DNA of 64,000 nt from Apostichopus japonicus (Eukaryota > Echinodermata > Holothuroidea > Aspidochirotida > Stichopodidae): NCBI RefSeq assembly GCF_037975245.1, contig NC_092570.1, forward strand, positions 16,595,418 to 16,659,417, written 5' to 3'. A program made the translations under genes and the position numbers. Below the pieces are notes generated by a model. The model did not search any database. It was not told the DNA's origin and worked only from the letters and a program-made list of their open reading frames with translations. This document shows, one piece after another, positions 37,301 to 47,118 of this stretch (positions are counted from its first letter, which is position 1; the number at the start of each line of letters is the position of its first letter).

Positions 37301-39128
37301 ATGACCATGGAAAGTCGTGGAAAAAATCTTTAGAGATCAACAGTATTGGGCCCAATATGCTAGAAAGTCTTATTTTGGTCACTGATTCTAAACCTTCAAC
37401 ACAGACTTTAATGCCGCCCTCAAAACATTTAACTTTATCTAATTTGACACTCCTTTAGAGAGGCAACTTTGAAACTTTTACTAATTTTAGCAGCCTACAA
37501 CTTTAGGGCAAATACCTCAAAATACCAAATAGTCTTAAAATCCAAGGCAAAATATTGTTCTGTGGAATGCATGTGACTAAAGTACAAAATCAAAACAGAC
37601 AAAAAGTCAACCTTACTTTACTCCTTCTCCTCGTTGCTCTCCAATCACAACCTGGACGATAAATTTATACCTTTCCAACTGTAGATCTACAAGAAAGAAA
37701 ATTCAAACAGAATTTGAATCCTTCAATTAAAGTGATTGAGTACATAATCACCACAGACAAAAGTCAACTTTCAGTTTCACATCGACAAGAGGACATACAA
37801 GAAACTGTTTGAACTTTTTCGCAGACACAGTAGCGGGAAAAAGTACAACTGTGCACTTTTAAGTTACTACAGTAACTTATATAAAGATGAAGACTATTAT
37901 TTTCCTCTTTCATCCCTTCCCTCCCTCCCCCCCCCCCATCCTCGCGACCCCCTCCATAGCAAGAAGTACCAAGAGCATATATGAATATCTAAACATTGTA
38001 CTGTACCTTTGAGTTTTCCTTTAATTTCATTGCTCAGATGTTTACAAAGTGAAGTAGTTTCGTCAGCATCGTAGGATTTATCAGCTAATTCCTCGTTTAA
38101 CACTGAGTGGACAACCTCTTTCACATGTGCAGCTCTGAACCTGGTAAAGTGAATATGGATGAAAATATATTTAATTTGTAGTAATTATCTCAAATAATTT
38201 TTGTAGGGTGTTGTGTGAGCATCTTACTTAACTGCAGAATCCACAGTGTGCATACTTATATCTATATATATATATAAATATATACTAATGATCTAATTTC
38301 ATCTGATTTTATCTGATTTTTTAAGTAATTTTAACAGTTATGCTTCTGTGTTCTATTGTATCCAAGGTTGTAAATGGATCAGCAGTGATTGTTTAGGTTA
38401 AAAGAATATTGGGTAGAACAAGAAAGCCAAGTTCTTATATGAGAACATGTATATAACGTAACATTGCACGCAAGATTTTCACATTTTACCTGTCTTAATT
38501 TCATGTTCAAGTGACTAGTAATGTTCTTGCATTCAATGTCTAGGGAACACACCCCTTACACAATTTACAAAGTTTCATACTTGGACTCTTATTGACCTTT
38601 GAATTCCATAACAACAATAGGGTGCTTGTAAACACACATCCAGTGTATCCAATATTTACTTTGAGTTAATCTATGTTCACTAAGTTTTTAAAGTTGGCCC
38701 CCAAATGCTACATATGAAACAAATATATCCAACCTTTTCCATTGACATAATCATAATTATAATGTTCACACAGTTTCACCTCTGTTGACCTCCAATCTAC
38801 TTGATTTATAATTAAAACTTTACATTTCTCTTTAATCTTTGAAAAAAAATTATAAACTAAATGTAAGCAGTGGTGCTGCACTGCAGTGAAAATGAAAGCT
38901 GCATATCTCAAAAACCAAATTTGATATGAAACTTGGGACTCTACTAACTAAAGTTAGTTGGAGTTCAACATATTAAGTTTACTCTACACTTTGTATAAAA
39001 ACCATTGTTTAGACATACTTGTGGGCAAAATTTGGTCTAATCATATAAGTATTGGGGGCTTGCTCTTCACCATCTTCAGTAACCGGAGGAGGTGCATCTT
39101 CGTCCACCTTTTTATCTTCTTCTGACAT
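34319..39128 (-). CDS. DYNLT2B: Dynein-2 light chain, Tctex1 family (DYNLT2B/TCTEX1D2)
   Basis: Five exons in minus-strand order: 39128-39019, 38140-38007, 37686-37617, 34940-34877, 34366-34319. Total 426 nt, 141 residues (human 142), all phases consistent. The order is an acidic N-terminus, NTYMIRPNF, FRAAHVKEVVHSVLNEELAD, LSNEIKGKLK, LERYKFIVQVVIGEQRGEGV, CFWDSDTDN, and C-terminal MFCVAAVFGVYFY. This is the complete Tctex1 fold with the final beta strands. Known role: light chain of cytoplasmic dynein-2, which drives retrograde transport in cilia. The ATG is 15 bases after a TTTCAG acceptor (exon edge 39143), so a 5' UTR intron is likely. Intron 3 (about 2.7 kb) and intron 4 hold decayed exon-4 copies. 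The gene converges on CUL4. Confidence 0.95.
34455..34511 (-). pseudogene. Decayed copy of DYNLT2B exon 4 (in intron 4)
   Basis: The minus strand keeps a GGATTGTTAATGTTTC block followed by ACAGATGGTATC, which lines up with exon 4 (GGGCTGTAAGTGCTTC, then ACAGATAAC and GATATC). The upstream TTTTGCCGAT is shared with the other copies. There is no open frame through it. The alignment is by eye and this is the weakest of the three copies. Confidence 0.45.
35412..35480 (-). pseudogene. Decayed copy of DYNLT2B exon 4 (intron 3, first)
   Basis: The minus strand has a TTTTCAG acceptor-like end, then ATGGATTTGTAAATGTTTC, matching exon 4 ATGGGCTGTAAGTGCTTC, and later a matching GATATC. In-frame stops make it non-coding. 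Confidence 0.55.
35565..35640 (-). pseudogene. Decayed copy of DYNLT2B exon 4 (intron 3, second)
   Basis: The minus strand has TCTGTCAG, then GATTGGTTGTGAATGCTTC, then GACACAGATAACACTACA. With one missing base it would read IGCECF followed by DTDNTT, close to the exon 4 product MGCKCFWDSDTDNC. The acceptor dinucleotide is retained and the frame is shifted. This is the clearest copy. Confidence 0.65.
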
Positions 39129-40648
39129 CTCTGAGTCTTATATCTGAAATGTACAACATTGAGGTTTTCCTACTAAAGAAGAAATCAGTCAATGATGTTG
39201 TACCAGATGGAACTTATGTGGATTCTGAAACACATGACAGTTTGGCTTGGCTTGGTCCCAATGCCTGAAAGAATGGGAGTAATTATAGAATACAGGGCCA
39301 CTCGATGATACTGTCTGAGCATCCGGATGCGCGGATGCTCAGATAGTACTTCTGTGGTGGAATTTTAGAGGGCGTCACACATGTACGGATGCCTTTTAAG
39401 AACGACACACTATTGATGTGGAATATCTTCGTACATACGGGACTTTCAGTATTGGAAATACGTGATGGTATGTGTCGAAACTTTTCGAAAATTATTTAAG
39501 TTCATTCCTAGTACTCCCGGGGTGGATGCGCGGATGCGCGGATGCGGAGTCAAAATGAAATACGTGATGGTATATCGTATATGGGTAAACTTTCGAAAAT
39601 TATCTAAGTCCTTTCCTAGTACTCCCAGGGTGGATGCGCGGATGCGCGGATGCGGAGTCAAAATGAAATACGTGATGGAATTTTAGAGGGCGTCATACGT
39701 GTACGGACATGTACAGACACACCGCGCATCCGCGCATCCGGATGCTGGGAAGAGTTAATGAATGGCCCTGTATTCTATAATTGTACCAAAGAATGTAGAT
39801 TCAGAAAACAAATTGGGCAAGTGCAATCAAGATAGACCTAGCCTAGGCTTATCACAACACATCATTAATCATGTTAATTACTCCAGACTGGAGCATGATC
39901 AATTGATGGCAAAAGACGGACTAGTAGTACTGTAGGCTAGTATTCAATTACAAACTGGCTCATTCAAGACCATTGATTCAACATGAGTTGTGTGGTCAAG
40001 GCTTTAGACAAACATCACAGTTTGGCGCCTCATATACGAAAGTACAGTAGGCCTAGGCCTAGACACGTTCAGGTTAAACTGAAAATCGGCACCTGAAGAC
40101 CAGCCGCGCACAGATTTTGAGACGGTTTTCTGCTAAGGTAGGTCAATCAGCCCGTTGATAATTAATAATAATAATATTAATAGTGTAGCCTTACACTTAC
40201 AAGGCCTATGCCTAGACGTACATGAAACAGTATACCTCGACAGCAAGGACTGTATTGTAACTTAGTGAACGTAAACATCGCCTTGACAACAGATAGCGTA
40301 TAACTTAGTGGCTGCAATAGTAATTCGGCCTAGGCCATATGCTATTAAGGCTACTTGACAAACTCTTCACAGAGAAAAATAACTCTTGTGATGTTACTTT
40401 ATGTTATTTACCGTGATTCCCTACTCGATATTATCAGTTCAGCATTTAGACTTAATTTAGGACTTCTTTCTGTGCATAGTAAATAAAATACTAGTAGTAG
40501 GCTATGTGCATATCTTTTAGTGTAGTTGCATAGCCTAGCGCAGATGTTGCGGACAATTTAGTATGGAACGCCGTTGGTTATGTCTTTACAGGATACTGTT
40601 CAACTCGTACGTACCCTGGAACAGAGAAAATATCCCTCTGAAAACTTA
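39129..40648. other. DYNLT2B upstream region
   Basis: Contains the probable 5' UTR intron acceptor at 39143, the 502-bp element, and unique DNA rich in AGGCCTA words (39840-40350). The promoter and first UTR exon of DYNLT2B probably lie here but cannot be placed. Confidence 0.4.
39281..39782. mobile_element. 502-bp palindromic-ended element upstream of DYNLT2B
   Basis: Both ends carry AATTATAGAATACAGGGCCA in inverted orientation, and AGCATCCGGATGCGCGGATG-like sequence lies inside both arms. The middle holds two direct units (about 102 and 108 bp, from 39462 and 39564) with GGATGCGCGGATGCGCGG and CAAAATGAAATACGTGATGG, plus a shared GGAATTTTAGAGGGCGTCA near both ends. No protein is encoded, so it is a MITE-like non-autonomous element. 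No target duplication could be fixed. Confidence 0.75.
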
Positions 40649-40656
40649 CTCACGGT

Positions 40657-41145
40657 CAGTGGCGGAGCGTCCATACAGTCAGGGGGCGGATGCCCCCCCC
40701 CCCTGACGGACTCAAATGGACTGCTGGCGCCCTTTTCAGCTTTTTACCACTTTTTACTTATTCGCGATAATTGACTTTTTTTATTGCGCTCTCATCTACC
40801 TATTGACATTTGTCACATTTTGTTTGTGTAATTTTCTGACAAAATGCTCTAACGGCGGTCTTTAATTTATCGGCACTACCGTTGTACGAAACTATTTCCA
40901 AGCGCATGTACTCAACACCCATATAAACTTCCGAGTTGTCACAAATGGCGATGACACCTATTTATTCTTCGTTTATCTGCAAATTGGAAAGGGTCATTTC
41001 CGGCGATCTAGGGAGTATCTTTACTCAAGAATTTCCTGTACGCTCCGCGCCAACCTGCGGTGGCGCTCCTCTTAGATAGTGTCAAAGCGCCCCTATAGAC
41101 CATTCTCGCCCCCCCCCCTGACCAATACCCCTAGCTCCGCCACTG
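40657..41145. mobile_element. hAT-type non-autonomous DNA transposon
   Basis: The ends are CAGTGGCGGAGC and its inverse GCTCCGCCACTG, followed inward by C/G runs. The flanking 8-mers CTCACGGT (40649-40656) and CTCGCGGT (41146-41153) differ at one base, as expected for an 8-bp hAT target duplication. It is 489 bp with no transposase ORF. Confidence 0.85.
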
Positions 41146-43282
41146 CTCGCGGTACTCATATCAGTGCCAATCTGTCATTTGATACGATAATGGTAGTAAC
41201 ATGTTATAGGTATATGCTGCATGTTATCTATATAAGCATGGATAACGACGATTGAGAAGCAAGCACATTGCACACATAAAATAAAAATGGGTTTAAGAGA
41301 TAAGTAAAGCCATATTATAATATTAACTTGCTATGCTGTGTGATGTAGGAACATCTGCTTGCACGTGAATAATACAGACGTTATTTGACTTTCTTAGTGT
41401 TGTACATTTTATAAATGTATATATAATTGGGCACTTCTTAAAAGCGTGGATATTCTTCAAAGAACCTTGATTAAGTTTCTTTGTAAAGAACTGTGTGATG
41501 ATGTAGACAGAGATATATATGTAAATATGTAATCTATCACTTTTGAAGGTTAAATAGTAAACCGTGAAAAGTTGCAGGGATCAGTTAAGAAAAACTAAGA
41601 ATGGCTACAGGCCAACTGCGTAGCCTGAGGAAAAATATAGAGGTTAAAAAGAATCGAAAACACATATAATAGGAGGATTTTTTTGGTATAGAGTTGAGAA
41701 TGACTTGAGCTGTTACATGGTTGTAGGCTGGGTATAAAGAGAAGATAAATGGTCAAGTGGCAGGAATGGTGTTTGTCCTACTCTTGAGGTTGGTTTAGTA
41801 TTAGGGACTTGGTATATATTTTTTTCCAACTTGTAGACTTACATGAAGGTTGTCTACGCATCTTGATACATCGTGACAGACTTAACAGACGATAATACTG
41901 TTCTGTTTTTGCCACGTCTCTGCTGTGTAGGATCATATGGCAACTGTTTTCATTTGTTATTGTTATTGTGTAGTACGTACTGTTTGAAAGTTGATCGCTT
42001 AATTGTGTTGCGTATTGATATCAAATTTTCCATTCGATCCTCAATCGTTGGCCTTTCGAAGTCAGCGAGAACCGCGCCCGGATAATTCTTATCCGAATTC
42101 GTGGTCAATTAGTAGTTGGTTACTTGACGTTCATGATAACCAGCTAGATTCCAGTACTGAAAAGGACTCACTATAGCTGCTGAACCAGGTACCTCTATTG
42201 TTATACTTGAACAAGACAAGGTCGCAACAAACAAGATAATTCTGTTAGCTTCATTACGTAGTTATGATAGCATAAACCTTCTATTTGTATGTGGCAATAT
42301 GTAGGTTAGGGTTACTCACGTGGTACTATGAAAATGTGGTAGTAGGTCTGTATACTAGGCGGCTGATGCTTTTATTTGAATGACGTAATATGTATTTTTC
42401 CAAAGATATATAAAACATTAATTATGAGATTAATGAACAATTTATTTAAAAAAGTATTTTCTGTTATAAGAAATATAGGAATAAAAGTTTCCATGCTTGA
42501 GAACCGTGCCCTCGTTTAGGGAACTAGGTTAGGCAACTTTCGATAAAAACAGTAAAATTTCCGGATTTTGTTTTCTCTCTATGTCTCGCTTTGTTTTAAT
42601 GCCACTTCATCTATCCATGAAGGAGAAAACAAGGTCAATTATTTGCCATATAATTTGAATATTTTCCTCATAAATCACATCAATTGCCGTTTTGTGTGTG
42701 TGCGTGTCTATGTGTCATATTGATGGAAACAAATCCAAAATACACCAATGTTCGCTGTACAGTTCTATATCACGGGACTGACATGGTGGATATGTTCTAA
42801 TTTGATAATTAGCACTTAATATAACTAATTAAGGAATGTAATTTGTCTAAGTAATGAATCCAATGTATAACTGAATAATAAATATAGTATATTACTAATT
42901 ATGGCATCTGATGTAACTAACTATTAATGGAGTATATCTTTGCAAGGTTGAATTATTTTTAATTAAAGTGTAAACCGGATTTGAATGATTAGATTATGCA
43001 ACATGCTTTCAAACCACACTTGACGTGATTACTAAGTCGATCCTTTCTCAAAAGGAATATTAATTTTCCTAATCCCTTTTGTGGAAATGAAGATGTGAAC
43101 CTCACGTAATACTGAAGAAAAACGGGTGAGTGACTATATGGTCATGTTTTGTGTCAGGGTTCAATGGGAGGAAGGGGCCGGAGGGGATGGTACACAATTA
43201 TGTTGTGTCCCCAATACCGGCCATTGTTGATCTACGCGTTTGAGGTGAAAATATGAAGTTTCGTGTCAACGCGTTGCATGGG
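41146..43282. other. Gene-free AT-rich DNA
   Basis: No gene or clear repeat was recognised. Open frames are short and unrelated to any family I know. Confidence 0.4.
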
Positions 43283-43528
43283 CATAGGCGTAGGAGGCGG
43301 GGGGGGGGGCTGGGAGGGAGGGGGCTGGGGAGGGAGGATGCATCCCCCAACCCAAAATTTTTGGGAAAATTCGGGCAATATGATGAGAATTTTTCGGGCA
43401 CCTACTGAAACAAAAATATATGCACATTAGCATGTTAAACGCGCGCAAAAAATTGGTTATATTTTTCGGGCAAGTCGTTACAGCCCCCCCCCCCCCCTAG
43501 TAAATCAAATTGGGCTCCTACGCCTATG
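43283..43528. mobile_element. hAT-like MITE, CATAGGCGTAGGAG family, copy 1
   Basis: Terminal inverted repeats CATAGGCGTAGGAG and CTCCTACGCCTATG are flanked by a perfect 8-bp duplication TGCATGGG (43275-43282 and 43529-43536). The interior has poly(G) and poly(C) arms and two TTTTTCGGGCA motifs. It is 246 bp and non-coding. Confidence 0.9.
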
Positions 43529-44461
43529 TGCATGGGTGGAGGCATGCGCTTTCCTGAAGCCTCACGGTTACACCACTGAATTAGTTACATATCTAGAGCT
43601 AGCAATTAAGTGTACCTATATATAGTTGAAGGAGAGAGTTTGGGGTAAAGGATCTAAGAACTTCTGCAGGCTGTTATATTCTTAATCCGAAGCCATAATA
43701 TTGATGATAATTTCGAAGACGTTTACGTGTCCATTTTCTACCGCCCCTCTTTTTTTTTTTGTTCCTTGGGTGGGTTGGAGTGGGGTAGGTTCGGGTGTCG
43801 ATTAAGGTGTAACAGCTAACAAAATGAACACAAGTCAATATACAAACATGATACACTGACTTCAAAAGATAGAATTCATTTACTTAACTTTATATCTTTA
43901 TTTCAATATTATACTTGATTACCAACTGGAATTTGTGTTGGAGTTGCATATCAATCTATATATTTAAATGAGAATGGACCGAAACCATTTTTTCATAGAT
44001 GAAATTGCACCATATAATTAAAGAATAAATGAAAATTCCACACAAAAAACATGCGTATATAAGTACTTCTTCCAAGTTGAGACTCGACTTGATTTGATAA
44101 AATTGAATAAGATCATTTCCACGTAAAATATACAAAGCCAAAAAAAATAAAACAATAATAACAATAACAATAATAATAATTGTTAAGTTTAGGCCTAGTT
44201 ATATTTCACAGGTAGCCTAGTACTTCCACTCTTCACAACTATCCGTCGCAGGAAATGTAAACACTAAAATAGATAACCTTCTGGCAATGCCTTTGTTTAC
44301 GATAGCTTCTTGAAAAAGATAGCACTTTGTCTCATCTGTAAAGCGTATATCCGTAAACTTGGAGTGAATCGGTGTCGATCTTTGCGTGCGTGTGTGAATA
44401 GATGACGTTTGTGTGCAAGCGTGCATATACCCAATGCGCGTGTTTGTGTGAGATTTGTGTG

Positions 44462-45091
44462 CAGGGGCGTAGCGAGCGGGGGGTGTGGGGGGTGTCACAC
44501 CCCCCCAATAATTTGGTCGCTGTCGGCAAATTTTGGGTCTGTCGGCAAAAGGAGAAAAGGTGAAGAGAGCGGAAGGGGAAGAAAGAAGGAAAGCTGAATA
44601 GAGAAAAGGAGAACGGGAGCTTCTTCCGTGCCAAATTTGACTTAAAATATGCACCAGATTGCATCTAAGGACGTTTCAAAACTGAAATTTTCCAAAGGGG
44701 AGGGGTAGACCTCCTACCCTTAGACCCCTCCCCCATTTCAGTCACCACTTCCAGATCCATCGGCAAATCAAATTTGACTTAAAATATGCACCAGATTGCA
44801 TCTAAGGACGTTTCAAAACTAAAAATTTTCCAAAGGGGAGGGGACACCCCCTACCCTTAGACCCCTCCCCCATTTCAGTCACCACTTCCAGATCCGTCGG
44901 CAAGTCAAATTTCACTTAAAATATGCACCAGATTGCATCTAAGGACGTTTCAAAACTAAAAATTTTCCAAAGGGGAGGGGGACACCCCCTCCCCTTAGAC
45001 CCCTCCCCCATTTCAGTCACCACTTCCAGATCCGTCGGCAAATCAAATTCTCCACACCCCCCCAACAAAAAAAAACTTCGCTACGCCCCTG
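44462..45091. mobile_element. hAT-like non-autonomous transposon, CAGGGGCGTAGCG family, copy 1
   Basis: Ends CAGGGGCGTAGCGAG and TTCGCTACGCCCCTG, with a perfect 8-bp target duplication TTTGTGTG (44454-44461 and 45092-45099). It is 630 bp. The inside has three direct units of 137 bp starting near 44633, 44770 and 44907, each with ATATGCACCAGATTGCATCT and GTCACCACTTCCAGATCC. The open frames across it are not genes. Confidence 0.93.
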
Positions 45092-45260
45092 TTTGTGTGT
45101 TCGTGTCTGTTACTTTCGTTTTATCAATCCCTCGAGTGACAGGGCGTATATAGGCGAAGCTGGGTTTTATTTACCATCCACCACGTAACTCACAAAACGT
45201 TAAGTTTTGTATATTTTACTGCTTATATGATAAATAAAAGATTATGTTTCTTATAGTTCC

Positions 45261-45266
45261 TTTATT
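45261..45266 (-). terminator. Candidate FAM43-like poly(A) signal
   Basis: A minus-strand AATAAA lies about 120 bases past the stop codon at 45388. Confidence 0.45.
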
Positions 45267-45387
45267 TTCTTAATTTTATACAACCGCATTGTTTTTCCAA
45301 AGGCAATGTATATATTTTCATCTAATTGAACACATCAAGTACACCCCCCCCCCCCATTTTTCTTCATTGCTTAAAATAATTCAGCTT

Positions 45388-46194
45388 TTAAAGAACATTT
45401 TTGATAGCATCTGCAGAAATAAAATCAGCACCTTCAGTATGAATTGCAGTCTCGACAAACCCGAAGCTATTTTCAAAATCAGTAACGTCTTCGGCTTCAT
45501 GAGATTTCTTATTTTCTTGTCCGTCTGCTAGTGACTCTGTGACTTCACTTGATTCCTCAATAGCGGCGAGAGATTTAGTTTTACCGACTGGCTGTTTTTC
45601 AACTTTGTATGCTGGCCGAGAGTTCATTTTCGTTCGTAATGGCACCTCTGTAGGTACGGCTTTCTGCCTTTCTTCGTCGTCGCACTGTTGGCGTTCCAAG
45701 ACACGATCGGAAGCCTTACGGTCAAGTTTAAAATCTCTAAAACAGAACTGGAATTTTTCCCAAACGAGATTCCCTAAATTGTAAGCAGAATGTGACGATT
45801 CGCAAACTACCGCATGCACTCGAAGTTCGACAGCAGAACGTTTCAGTTCATGGCGGTAAATCCAAGCGAATATAGCCTTCAGCTTTTTACCCGTAGAACA
45901 GTAAGAAATTCTGTTGACGAGAAACATTTGTTCTCCGTAGCTCTCTTTAGGTTCCTCCTTCGAAGAGATTTTTTGTGGAGGGTCCAGCCGTTTCATTAAT
46001 ATACCCTTCTTTGTGACTGTCACCAAAGCTCTCGTCGATAGCATCCCATGTTCCGATTTGGCCCAAATATCCGCCAGCGGTGTCTCAGCGCAGTCGCTAC
46101 CTTTGGATATCAAAGTGCGCAGACTCCCCAGATATTGGACGACGAATTCCGAGTCCTTTGGAGTGACCTGAAATTGTTTCTTTCTTCTGAACAT
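45388..46194 (-). CDS. FAM43A: FAM43-like protein with PTB domain
   Basis: 268 residues from the first ATG (46194-46192), MFRRKKQFQVTP, to TAA at 45388. The PTB/PID-like domain runs from about residue 13 to 150: FVVQYLGS, IWAKSE, ALVTVTKKGILMK, NRISYCSTG, FAWIYRHELKRSAVELRVHA. This order matches human FAM43A/FAM43B closely. The C-terminus is acidic and low in complexity. The cellular role of FAM43 proteins is poorly known; the domain suggests binding of phosphotyrosine or NPxY-type peptides or phospholipid. Vertebrate FAM43A has about 50 more N-terminal residues. Here a TTTTGACAG acceptor stands 14 bases before the ATG (exon edge 46208, with DPIAR in frame), so an upstream coding exon may exist but was not found. 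The invertebrate gene should be ancestral to FAM43A and FAM43B. Confidence 0.88.
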   Translation of the reverse strand: MFRRKKQFQVTPKDSEFVVQYLGSLRTLISKGSDCAETPLADIWAKSEHGMLSTRALVTVTKKGILMKRLDPPQKISSKEEPKESYGEQMFLVNRISYCSTGKKLKAIFAWIYRHELKRSAVELRVHAVVCESSHSAYNLGNLVWEKFQFCFRDFKLDRKASDRVLERQQCDDEERQKAVPTEVPLRTKMNSRPAYKVEKQPVGKTKSLAAIEESSEVTESLADGQENKKSHEAEDVTDFENSFGFVETAIHTEGADFISADAIKNVL

Positions 46195-46354
46195 TCTGGC
46201 AATTGGATCTGTCAAAAGAAGTTGAAAGTAAAATTAATGCCAAAATTCAAATTAAGAATACTCATTGGACATGATCGTATATTGGCACAGGTGTTCTCCG
46301 ACTACAAAGTTATGATATATTTTTGGTGATGGTTGATGTGTGTGTTTAATGATC

Positions 46355-46702
46355 ACAGGCGTAGGAGGCGGGGGGGGGGGGGGGGGCTGCAGCTCCCAAC
46401 CAGATTTGTTTGTGAAAATTCGGGCAGAATTTTTCGGGTACCTACTAAAAGAGAAATAATTTGCAAATGTGTTTTTCAATGGTTAAACTGATATTTTTAT
46501 TATCATTATTGTCATAACGAATTCCCCAATAATGCTAACCAATATGGAAGGGTAATAACACGGCAAATGATTGTATGTTATTGGCATGCGATGTAATAAC
46601 CGATGCATGCCTATGATATGAACATTCATATGCTGAACGGTTATATTTTTCGGGCAAGTCGTTACAGCCCCCCAAAATCAAATTGGGCTCCTACGCCTAT
46701 GG
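46355..46702. mobile_element. hAT-like MITE, CATAGGCGTAGGAG family, copy 2
   Basis: Ends CACAGGCGTAGGAG and CTCCTACGCCTATGG share the poly(G) arm, TTTTTCGGG motifs and CAAGTCGTTACAGCCCCC with the 43283 copy. The flanks TAATGATC (46347-46354) and TAATGATG (46703-46710) match in 7 of 8 bases. It is about 100 bp longer than copy 1. It lies about 150 bp upstream of the FAM43 exon, in the likely intron or promoter. Confidence 0.85.
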
Positions 46703-46930
46703 TAATGATGGAGGGGGTGAGGTGGGTGTTAGGAGAACAGGGTGGTGTGAAGAGAGGGAAAGTAGCGATGTGTTCATTTTTTTATGATCATTATTTTTTA
46801 CAGCTTTCAAAACTATATGAAGAGCAGTAAGTGAAAGAAAATATTGGACACGGGTTTAGGTGTGAACCACTGAGTCCATTTTCTGCTCGTTGGTCTAGAG
46901 AAATTCGAAAGGTGAATACCTGTACAATAT

Positions 46931-47118
46931 GCCTTTGTTTTGCTATCTGACCGAGGACTTGAACAAAAGAATTTCAGGTCCTCGGTTGTGATTTCTAAAG
47001 AATCACCACGTCCTCGGAAGAATTCTATTGTATGGGGTATTGTTAAGGTTAGGGTACGTGGATTTGAACAATGGAAAATACAATGGGGTCTTCGGTCTGA
47101 ATGTAATACAAACATGTC
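46931..47118 (+). repeat. CCGAGGAC dispersed repeat, copy 1
   Basis: About 180 bp, matching the minus strand of 62478-62668 with about six substitutions. The word CCGAGGAC or its complement GTCCTCGG occurs repeatedly at spaced positions, giving a palindromic layout. See the linked finding on its open frame. Confidence 0.9.

Noticed and set aside
39446-39686. Frames of 71-74 codons with internal repeats
   Set aside because: Both are translations of the direct repeats inside the 502-bp palindromic element.
39300-39760. Possible CRISPR-like repeat array
   Set aside because: Only two or three long imperfect units inside an inverted-repeat element in a eukaryotic genome. There is no spacer structure and no cas gene.
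44217-44664. Long minus-strand open frames (110-145 codons)
   Set aside because: They run through the hAT-like element at 44462-45091 and recur at the second copy (54142-54358), so they are repeat sequence and not genes.
45539-46329. Plus-strand frames opposite FAM43-like
   Set aside because: Shadows of the clear PTB-domain reading on the minus strand.
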